This document shows positions 53,209-62,329 of a stretch of DNA of 64,000 nt, piece by piece (within the stretch, counting starts at the first letter, position 1; the number at the start of each line of letters is the position of its first letter). The DNA is from Agrocybe praecox (Eukaryota; Basidiomycota; Agaricomycetes; Agaricales; Agrocybaceae). A program made the position numbers and the translations under genes. The DNA is taken from assembly GCA_964017145.1 (NCBI GenBank), contig OZ024848.1, forward strand, positions 756,501 through 820,500. The letters run 5' to 3'. The notes below the pieces were generated by a model, which saw only the letters and a program-made list of their open reading frames with translations, ran no database searches and had not been told where the DNA came from.

Positions 53209-55761
53209 ATGGTAGATCTTACAGTGCTAGATCCCCTCCCTACTCTTCAGGAAAGGGACTGGCCCCCATTTTCCAAGTTAGAACTGGATGAGGCGTTAGC
53301 GTCTTGTTCAAGTCTGTCCTCCCCAGGCCCGGACCATGTGTCCTGGCCAGTTCTTATCGACCTAGCCAACGCCCGCATTCGTGTTGGGCATTGGCCGAGG
53401 CACTTTAAGGAATTGATTTCAGTTATTATACCGAAGCCGGGCAAACCTACATATTCTGACCCCAAAGCATTCCGGCCTATAGTGCTGTTGAACACCACCG
53501 GGAAACTTATTGAGAAGATGGTTTCTAATTGCCTTGAATACGACATGATCAAGTTCGACCTTGTTCATCACAATCAAGTCGGAGGAGTGCGTCAGCGCTC
53601 AACCGAAGACGCAGGGTTGTACCTTACCCATCTGATTCACACCGGAAGGACTAAGGGACTCAAGACCAGTGTTGTCGCTTTCGACATTGCTCAGTTCTTC
53701 CCATCTCTCAACCATGACATGCTCAAGGCAATACTCAAGAAGCAGGGGTTCTCGCCATTAGTGGCACAGTTCTTCTCTTCATACCTAGTCAATCGATTCA
53801 CATCATATAGGTGGGGATCGTTCACATCCGACCCCCGACAGGCGGATGTCAGTGTGGGACAAGGCTCTGCCCTGTCCCCCATCCTCTCAGCACTTTACAT
53901 CGCTCCGGTGATGAAACTATACCACATGGAAGAGATATCTCGAAAGACATCTCTCCTGTCCTACGTGGACGACGGCACTTGCATTGCCCAGGCCAAAACC
54001 CTCCAGGAGAACACGGTAACCCTTGTGGCTGCCTACGCAGTCCTCCTTCGACTCTTCACCGCCATCGGACTCATCCTTGAACACAACAAGTCCGAATACG
54101 CATGCTTCGACCGGTCGCACAATTATGACCCGCCACCCCTAGACCTCAGATACGCCCCTTACACGGGGGACACCCCTCTTCGCCCTAAGCGCGTATGGCA
54201 CTATCTGGGCTTTTACTTTGACTGCAAGCTCACTTTCAAGGAGCATGTGCGGTTCTACTCTACCAAATCTCTCTCATCGGTGAAAGCCATGAAGATGCTT
54301 GGAAGTTCAACTCGCGGACTCCACCCCAAGGAGAAGCGACTACTATACCGTGCATGTGTTCTACCAATCGCAACGTACGGGTATCGTCTGTGGTATTTCG
54401 AAGGCTTCTGTTCCAAGGGAGCTCTCGAAGACTTACACAAAATGCAGCGTAAAGCGGCACTTTGGATTACAGGTGCATTCCGCACCTCCCCCACTGGCGG
54501 GGTCGAGGCCCTTGTGGGCCTCATCCCCGTTCACCTCCATCTGAAGAAACTAGGCGGCTGGTCTAACTATCGGGCTGCCACATTATCAGACACCCATCCT
54601 CTTAGGTCGCTGCTCTCCGAGGAACATCACAAGAGGGCTGACGTCCACCCGTTGGCAATCTCAAGGCTCACTCCTGCTCAGAAAGCAAAGGTAGGAGGAG
54701 CTCTCATGGAGATAGACCGTCATCTCCCTGAACTCACAGAGTCTTTCACGCCCGTCGCGTCAGAGGCTCGCCCTGGAAATAGGATGCTAGACTTATACAG
54801 CACCCGATTTACATTTGAACCCTGCCCAACTGACGAGGCGTCAGGTCAGGCAGTTCTCATTGAACTCAACAAGTTCCTCAAAGAGGCACAGAAAGAAGAT
54901 ACAACGGTGTATTGTGCGGTCGACGCTTCGGTGCCGAACAACGTACAACGACAGGCGGTTTTGACTGCCCTATTATACCGGGGACGCGAACGGACTCATA
55001 CCGTATCGCATCCTGCCGGACGAGTGACTGCGCCTGACGCAGAACTCTTTGCCATTCGTTCAGTGATTGTTCTTGCCACCCAGCAGGACGATTGTGAACG
55101 CATAGTTATATTCACGGACTCAATGACTTCAGCCAAACGAGCACTGGACCCCACCCTCCATAGTGGCCAAGGACATTCCCTGGCCATCTGTAGAGCTTTA
55201 CAACCGTGGCTAGAAGAGGATTCCGCGTGCCACGTAGACTTTATTCAGGTTCTGTCAAAACTGAAGTGGAAGATACACCAAGAAGCCAATGACATCAGTC
55301 GGGCCCAAGTCGAACCTGTCGGGGATCACCCGGCTACTTCCTTGGATAGTGTACGAAAGGTCGTCACTAAAACAGTACAGGAGGACTGGAAGATTCTCTT
55401 CCAGGACCCCAACTACCGAGGGCATAACTTTATGTGCCTCAAGAATCTCGCCGGGGATTTACTCGAGCCGACGTACCTTAATGAAGGCACCTGGCTCCGC
55501 GAAGTGAAGGGCAAGCTAGTTACGCTAGTCGCGAGGATGAATAGATGCATTCTCAATCACGCTCCCATTGGTGCTTATTACGAGCGCTTCAACATCCAAG
55601 AACCCCATGCATGCGAATGCGGCCACCACCTGCAGATGCGTGCACATATATTGCAAGTGTGTACGAAACATACACGCGAACATGACGGTCGGTCACCGGA
55701 ACTCCTGGTGCATCTGATCAAATTCCTGGATGACAACGACTCAGTGTTTGCGTTCAGGTGA
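53209..55761 (+). CDS. LINE copy L-i, open RT/RNase H frame (850 codons)
   Basis: No stop from MVDLTVLDPLPTLQERDWPP to DSVFAFR* at 55761. RT motifs FRPIVLLNTTGKLIEK, FDIAQFFPSLNHD, GQGSALSPILSALY and YVDDGTCIAQ; RNase H VYCAVDASVPNN, DAELFAIRS and IFTDSMTSAK; zinc motif CECGHHLQMRAHILQVC. It belongs to the LDLYSTRFTFEP subfamily with L-a. The RT core is chemically plausible, but the 5' part of ORF2 is broken, so the copy is non-autonomous. No normal start codon context is implied. Confidence 0.88.
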   Translation: MVDLTVLDPLPTLQERDWPPFSKLELDEALASCSSLSSPGPDHVSWPVLIDLANARIRVGHWPRHFKELISVIIPKPGKPTYSDPKAFRPIVLLNTTGKLIEKMVSNCLEYDMIKFDLVHHNQVGGVRQRSTEDAGLYLTHLIHTGRTKGLKTSVVAFDIAQFFPSLNHDMLKAILKKQGFSPLVAQFFSSYLVNRFTSYRWGSFTSDPRQADVSVGQGSALSPILSALYIAPVMKLYHMEEISRKTSLLSYVDDGTCIAQAKTLQENTVTLVAAYAVLLRLFTAIGLILEHNKSEYACFDRSHNYDPPPLDLRYAPYTGDTPLRPKRVWHYLGFYFDCKLTFKEHVRFYSTKSLSSVKAMKMLGSSTRGLHPKEKRLLYRACVLPIATYGYRLWYFEGFCSKGALEDLHKMQRKAALWITGAFRTSPTGGVEALVGLIPVHLHLKKLGGWSNYRAATLSDTHPLRSLLSEEHHKRADVHPLAISRLTPAQKAKVGGALMEIDRHLPELTESFTPVASEARPGNRMLDLYSTRFTFEPCPTDEASGQAVLIELNKFLKEAQKEDTTVYCAVDASVPNNVQRQAVLTALLYRGRERTHTVSHPAGRVTAPDAELFAIRSVIVLATQQDDCERIVIFTDSMTSAKRALDPTLHSGQGHSLAICRALQPWLEEDSACHVDFIQVLSKLKWKIHQEANDISRAQVEPVGDHPATSLDSVRKVVTKTVQEDWKILFQDPNYRGHNFMCLKNLAGDLLEPTYLNEGTWLREVKGKLVTLVARMNRCILNHAPIGAYYERFNIQEPHACECGHHLQMRAHILQVCTKHTREHDGRSPELLVHLIKFLDDNDSVFAFR

Positions 55762-56275
55762 CCCGCAGGGGTTGGATAAGCAGACTGGGCTATGGTTCAG
55801 CCTGCAGGACTCGTTCTGCTTGGAATGCAGACTCTTTGCCACTACAATGGCGCGCGCCTCAGTACTCGGACTTGTGGGATTTGTCCTGACCCCGTGGGGG
55901 CGTTTGGGGCCCTTCAGTGGGTACCTTCGTTTGTGGGCTTTGGCTCGACCCTTCGGGGGCACCCGGGCTAAGCGGAAGCGGCGATGCGACTTGGAACATG
56001 AGGGGACTGCGGACTGGGTGGGGTGGGGAATACGGGTCGGGCTCAATGCCCGGCCACCATTGCTTAAACGCTTGCGACGGCGTGAGTGCCGTTGAACCAG
56101 CAACATTCTGACCGCCTAACGGTGGTCTGCAATCTTGGCAGGCCGTTGCCTGCCCTCGCAGACGTAGCGTAGTATTAAATCTTGCTTAGCATGCTTATGT
56201 ATGTAATGTATGGACCGGACTGCAATTGCGCAACGGAATACAAGTGGGACTTCGGTCCTTTGATTTATTTTTATT
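55762..56275 (+). other. L-i 3' UTR and tail
   Basis: About 500 nt, conserved with the other copies. It includes a GACCGCC-TAAC-GGTGGTC hairpin (about 56111), the UUCG hairpin 56247..56258 and a short T/A-rich tail, which meets the tail of L-j in inverted orientation. Confidence 0.8.
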
Positions 56276-56985
56276 TTTAAATCAAAGGACTGAGGTCCCA
56301 CTTGTATTGCGGTGCGCAATTGCAGTCCAGTCCACACATTACATACATAAGCATGCTAAGCAAGATTTAATACTACGCTACATCTGTGAGGGCGGGCAAA
56401 GGCCTGCCAAGATTGCAGACCACCGTTAGGCGGTCAGAATGTTGCTGGTTCAACGGCACTCACGCCGTCGCAAGCGTTTAAGCAATGGTGGCCGGGCATT
56501 GAGCCCGACCCACAGTCCACACCCCGCTCAGTCCACAGTTCCCGTCCCACCCAGCCCACAGTCCCCTCACGTTCCAAGTCGCATTGCCGCTTCCGCTTAG
56601 CCCAGGTGCCCCCGAGGGGTCGAGCCAAAGCCCACAAACCAAGGTACCCACTGAAGGGCCCTGAACGCCCCCGCAGGGTCAGGACGAATCCCACAAGTCC
56701 GAGTACTGAGGCACGCGCCATTGTAATGACAAAGGATCTGAAGTCCGAGCAGAACAAGTTCCGTGGTCCAAGAAGAACATGTCCCGGAGGCCGGGCCTTA
56801 GCCCAACCTGCTTATCTGACCCCTGCGGGTCTCTTGAATGCAAACACAGAATTGTTGTCGTCCAGGAATTTGATCAGATGCACCAGAAGTTCCGGTGACC
56901 GACCGTCATGCTCGCGTGTATGTTCTGTACACACTTGCAATATATGTGCGCGCGTTTTCAGGTGGTGGCCGCATTTGCATGCATG
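56276..56985 (-). pseudogene. LINE copy L-j, 3' end only, tail-to-tail with L-i
   Basis: About 710 bp: tail, altered hairpin (56287..56298, loop changed), 3' UTR and the last ORF2 residues with a decayed zinc motif. The 5' border at 56985 passes into Copia-2 LTR-like sequence. With L-i it forms a long inverted repeat. Confidence 0.85.
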
Positions 56986-57404
56986 AGGTCAACAGTAAAG
57001 TCAAGTCTCAAATGCACAACAATGACTAGTCTTAATGAAAATAGTATATTGCTTCTGTATAACCAAAATCCCAATCTAGTGTCTTGAGTACTCCCCAGAC
57101 ATAGTAGGAATACCGCTTTGTTTGTTCCTATTTACCCCAAAAATCCCTAAGTGTGAATATAGGTGCCCACAATATCGTGTTCGAAATCAGTGGTGCACCA
57201 AACGAAGTTCTACGCTACATATTATATACTGCCGGATTCGTCTCCTTCAGGAGATTCCGAATCTAGAAAGATCTCGTCCATAGCTATACTCTATAAATAG
57301 TTATTTACGAAATACTGTCCAAAAACAGGGAAAAACACCGAAATCTATGTAAAGTCCATATGTACAAGTCCAAATTCAAAGTGTTTGAACACTAATTTCA
57401 ACAC
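56986..57404 (-). repeat. Copia-2 3' LTR remnant
   Basis: AT-rich sequence ending on the plus strand with TTCAACA, next to CAACCCCCTGAG (a polypurine tract on the sense strand), where the 3' LTR of the minus-strand Copia-2 should be. The outer end is missing, cut by L-j. Two CAACCCCCTGA blocks (about 57404 and 57466) lie between it and the coding end. Confidence 0.5.
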
Positions 57405-57491
57405 AACCCCCTGAGAAAACACTTTGACAATGGTGCAACCCAGAGATGTTCCATCACTCCCAAAACAACCCCCTGATGATACATCTCCTCA

Positions 57492-57581
57492 CTACTCCAC
57501 TAACCCCATCATCTTTCTCAACTTTTCAACCTGAGGCTTCGGCAATGCTTTTGTTAATAAATCGGCTGGCATGTCTTCTGT
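57492..57581 (-). pseudogene. Copia-2 pol, last codons
   Basis: Encodes TEDMPADLLTKALPKPQVEKL...GLVE*, the conserved copia RNase H C-terminus. It is separated from the rest of pol by LINE L-k. Confidence 0.85.
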
Positions 57582-60188
57582 CAGCAACCATGACATGCTC
57601 AAGGCAATACTAAAAAAACAGGGGTTCTCGCCACTAGTGGCGCGGTTCTTCTCTTCATACCTAGTCGATCGATTCACATCCGACCCCCGGCAGGCGGATG
57701 TCGGCGTGGGACAAGGCTCTGCCTTGTCCCCCGTCCTCTCAGCTTTATACATCGCTCCGGTGATGAAATTATACCACATGAAAGAAATATCTCGAAAGAC
57801 ATCTCTCCTATCTTACGTGGACGACGGCACTTGCATTGCCCAGGCCAAAACTCTCCAGGAGAACACGGTAACCTTAGTAGCTGCCTACGCAGTCCTCCTT
57901 CGACTCTTCACCACCATTGGACTCATCCTTGAACACAACAAGTCCGAATACGCGTCCTTCGACAGGTCGCATAACTACAACCCACCACCCCTTGACCTAG
58001 GTTACGCCCCTTATACGGGTGACACCCCCCTCCGCCCAAAGCGCGTATGGCGCTATCTGGGATTCTTCTTTGATCGCAAGCTCACCTTCAAAGAGCATGT
58101 GCAATTCTACTCTACCAAGTCTCTCTCATCGGTGAAAGCCATGAAGATGCTAGGAAGCTCAACTCGTGGTCTCCACCCCAAGGAGAAGCGATTATTATAC
58201 CGGGCTTGCGTACTACCAATTGCAACGTATGGATACCGTTTATGGTACTTTGAAGGCTCCCGTTCCAAGGGAGCTCTCGAAGACCTGCGCAAAATGCAGT
58301 GTAAAGCAGCACTTTGGATCACAGGTGCCTTCCGCACCTCCCCCACAGGCGGGGTTGAGGCCCTCGCGGGCCTCATCCCTGTCCACCTCCATCTGAAGAA
58401 ATTAGGCGGTCGGTCCAACTACCGCACTGCCACGTTATCAGACACTCATCTGCTTAGGTCGCTCCTCTCAGAGGAACATCACAAGCGGGCTGACGGTCAC
58501 CCGTTGGCAATCTCAAGGCTCACTCCTGCCCAGAAAGTAAAGGTCGGAGGAGCCCTCATGGAGATAGACCGTCATCTCCCTGAACTCACAGAATCTTTCT
58601 CGCCTGTCGCGACAGAGGCTCGCCCTGGAAACAGGATGTTGGATCTATTCGACGACCATTTCACTTTCGAACCGTGCCTGACTGATGACGAATCAGTGGA
58701 CGCAGTTCCCGTCGGTCTTAACCAAGTGCTTCGTGAAGCACAAGACCAAGAAACAACGGTGTATTGTGCGGTCGACGCTTCAGTGCCGAACGATGTACAA
58801 CGACAGGCGGTCGTGACTGCCCTACTATACTGGGGACACGAACAGATTCATATCGCTTAGCATCCAGCCGGACGAGTGACTGCGCCTGATGCAGAACTCT
58901 TCACCATTCGCTCAGTGATTGTCCTTGCCACCCAGCAGGATAATTGCGAACATATTGTTATATTCACTGACTCAATGGCCTCGGCCAAACGAGCATTGGA
59001 CCCCGCCCTCCACAGTGGCCAAGGACACTCCTTGGCCATCTGCCGAGCCCTCCAACCATGGCTAGAAGAAGATGCCGCATGCAAAGTAGACTTCATTCAG
59101 GTTCCTTCGAAACTGAAATGGAGAATACACCAAGAAGCCAATGACATCAGTTGGGCGAAAGTCGAACCTGTCGGGGACCACCCGGCTACATCTCTTGATA
59201 GTGTGCAAAAGGTCGTCACTAAAACAGTACAGGAGGACTGGAAGACTCTCTTCCGGGACCCCAGTCACCGAGGGCATAGTTTCCTGCCACTCAAAAATCT
59301 CGCCAGGGATTTACTCGAGCCAACATATCTTAACGAAGGTACTTGGCTCTGTGAAGTGAAAGACACACATATACCGTACGTCGCGAGGATGTTTAGATGC
59401 ATCCTCAATCATGCTCCTATTGGTGCTTATTACGAGCACTTTAACATTCAAGAACCTCATGCATGCGACTGCGGTCACCACCTGCAAATGTGCGCACATA
59501 TATTGCAAGTGTGTACGAAACATACACGCGAGCACGACGGTCAGTCACCAGAACTTCTGGTGCATCTGACCAAATTCTTGGACAATAACAATTCAGTGTT
59601 TGCGTTCAAGCGACCCGCAGGGGTCGGATAAGCAGGTTGGGCTAAGGCTCGGCCTGCGGAACATGTTCTTCTTGGACCGTGGAACTTGTTCTGCTCGGGC
59701 TTCGGGCCCTTTGCCATTACAATGGCGCGCGCCCTAGTACTCGGACTTGTGGGATTTGTCCTGACCCTGCGGGGACGTTCAGGGCCCTTCAGTGGGTACC
59801 TTGGTTTGTGGGCTTCGGCTCGACCCTTTGGGGGCACCCGGGCTAAGCGGAAGCGGCGATGCGACTTGGAACGTGAGGGGACTGCGGACTGGGTAGGGCG
59901 GGAACTGTGGACTGAGCGGTGTGTGGACTGTGGGTCGGGCTCGAAGCCCGGCCACCATTGCTTAAACACTTGCGACGGCATGAGCGCCGTTGAACCAGCA
60001 ACATTCTGACTGCCTTGCGGAGGTCTACAATGTTGGCGGACCTTTGCCCGCCCTCGCAGACGTAGCGTAGTATTAAATCTTGCTTAGCATGCTTATGTAT
60101 GTAACGTAGGGACCGGACTGCAATCGCGCACTGCAATACAAGTGGGACTTCGGTCCTTTGATTTTTTTTTAAAAAAAAAAAAAAAAAA
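57582..60188 (+). mobile_element. LINE copy L-k, 5'-truncated, inserted in Copia-2
   Basis: 2607 bp with a 9-bp duplication GTCTTCTGT (57573..57581 and 60189..60197) of Copia-2 pol. It starts within RT (SNHDMLKAILKKQGFSP) and runs to the 3' UTR, the UUCG hairpin 60145..60156 and a T8-A18-type tail. The sharp duplication and tail mark it as a recent insertion. Confidence 0.93.
57583..59631 (+). pseudogene. L-k ORF2 fragment, RT-RNase H, one stop
   Basis: The RT core has GQGSALSPVLSALY and YVDDGTCIAQ. A single TAG at 58858 breaks the RNase H domain, after VYCAVDASVPND and just before PAGRVTAPDAELF. The same frame then resumes to GVG* at 59631 with the zinc motif changed (CDCGHHLQMCAHILQVC). 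It has the LDLFDD subfamily signature. Confidence 0.88.
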
Positions 60189-60197
60189 GTCTTCTGT

Positions 60198-60880
60198 TGG
60201 AATGTATATTGGCTGAATCCTCTTCATCTCCACCTGATCCCTCAACCAGTAGAAACACAAGTCCAAGTGCTTCATCTTCCCATGATGTTCTGGATTCTTT
60301 GCCACAGACATAGATGATTGGTTGTCCATATATAGTTTGGCTGGTGCAGTTGGTGTATATCCAAGTTCCTTGAGAATGTTCTGTATCCAACGTATTTCTA
60401 TCCCTGCTGCTCCAGCTGCAATAAACTCTGCCTCCGTTGTTGACCTTGTCACTACAGGTTGTAGTTTGCTCCTCCATGCCACTGCTCCTGTCCCAATCTT
60501 CACCATATAGCCACTTGTTGACTTTCCATTATCCTTATTTCCTCCATGGTTGGCATCACTGTACGTCACAAATAATTCGTTGCCAATTGTTGGGTCCGGT
60601 CCATATTCCAGCTTTACATCCAATGTGCCCTTCAAATATCTGAACAAGTGCTTGACCGCTTTCCAATGTTCTTCACCAGGATTGTGATTGAACCAGGCTA
60701 ATAATGCCACCACAAATGCAATGTCCAGTCTGGTCATCATGGCCAGATACATAAGAGATCCAACGGCAGAAATGTAAGGGATGACACTCATTTTGCTTTT
60801 CTCTTCAATTGTCTTGGGACATTGCTCTGACGTCAACTTTAATCCTGGAATCATAGGTGTGCCACAACGGGTTTGCAATC
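60198..60880 (-). pseudogene. Copia-2 pol, RT C-terminus and RNase H
   Basis: From about CGTPMIPGLKLTSEQC through YISAVGSLMYLAMMTRLDIAF, TYSDANHGGNKDNGKSTSGY (RNase H D), RSTTEAEFIAA (E) and LYMDNQSSMSVAKNPEHH (D) to IQPIYIPTED, where L-k interrupts. It is offset by one base from the upstream RT frame (near 60870). Confidence 0.88.
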
Positions 60881-62329
60881 TGACATGTTGAATTCCTCCA
60901 ATTTGTTGATAATATACTGGCACTGAGACAAATACAATTTCCGATTTGCCCTGTCTCTTGTGATTTCAACACCCAATAGATAGTTGGTTTCACCTAGATC
61001 CCGCAATTTGAAGTGCTTTCCAAGTTCCATAACAAATTTGTCAAGAGCATCCTTTGATTTTGAAGCAAGAGTAATATCATCCACAAACACAGGCATAATG
61101 ACTTTGACATTATCTCGGTCATAGATATAGAGTGATGAATCACTGTATGTCTTTTTGAACCCCAGTTCAATCAAGACCTTTCCAAGTGTTTCACTCCATA
61201 ACCGTGATGACTGCTTTAACCCATAAAGGGACTTGTTAAGTCGAAAGACTACCTTTTGTTGACCTTGCACAAATCCTGCTGGTGGCTGCATATAGATCTC
61301 AACATCAATATCACTGTTGGTGAACGCATATGAAATGTCCACTGAACGGAGTTCTAAATCTTCTATTGCAGCCAATGCCAATACAATACGAACAGTTGCC
61401 TGTCGCATAGTTGATGCAAAGGTCTCAAAGTAATCCTGACCAGGTCGCTGGTTAAAACCCTTAGCAACCACACGTGCTTTGAACTGTTCAATTGTCCCAT
61501 CTGCATTATATTTAGTTTTGAAGACCCATTTTGACCCAATTGCTTTTTGCCCTTCTGGTAACTCCACTGCCTCCCAAGTCTTGTTTTCCAAATGCCAGTT
61601 CATTTCCTCCATCATTGCTTCATGCCATTGCCTTGCCTGTTTGCTTTTCATTGCTTCCGAGTATGTTTGCGGGTCAGGAGATCCACCCACAACATTAGCT
61701 GCTTCAGTTTCATCGTCATCCTCCTCGTCAAAATCATAGTCTGGAACAGCTGGCGTTGGCTTTCTGACAACCCACCATTGTCCTGGTGGTTTCACTGTGC
61801 ATGTCGAGCATCGTAATCCCTCTGGCTTGGTTGGTTCCAGTTTGACATCCTCCTCCAATTGATCTTCATCATCACTTTCAATAATATGCTTCTGGCGATT
61901 TTTAGCAATAGGTTGTTCAGGTTCTTCATCATCACTATCAACAGCTGGTTCCAAAGCATTCTGGTCTCCAATTTCGTGTTTGGGCTCTACAATGTCAGGA
62001 GGTGCATCCTGTAACTGTGGTTCAGGTGCTAGTTCATCATCCTCCTCTATGTTCACATTCCCTGGTACTGGCACTGGTTCAGCCTCTGTATGATCATGTT
62101 TATTGGATGTTATCAATTCGCCTCCGTATGTGTACCGTTCGTCAAAGTCAGCTCGTTCGCAAATAATGACCTTCTTGGTTTCAGGGTTATAAAATTTCCA
62201 GCCCTTGTAACCATCTGGATATCCAATAAAAATGCATTTCTCCATATGTGAACCCAAATGCCCTCGTTTATCCTTCTGAATGTGAACATAGTCAACACAA
62301 CCCCAAACACGCAAATGGCTAACATTAGG
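60870..62329 (-). pseudogene. Copia-2 pol, integrase end and RT
   Basis: Starts after the TGA at 62330 with PNVSHLRVWGCVDYVHI (integrase end), then an acidic linker, then RT: KWVFKTKYNADGTIEQFKAR, FETFASTMRQATVRIVLALA and PVFVDDITLASKS in place of the usual YVDD (FVDD). It ends after MSDCKPV at a one-base frameshift. Confidence 0.88.
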
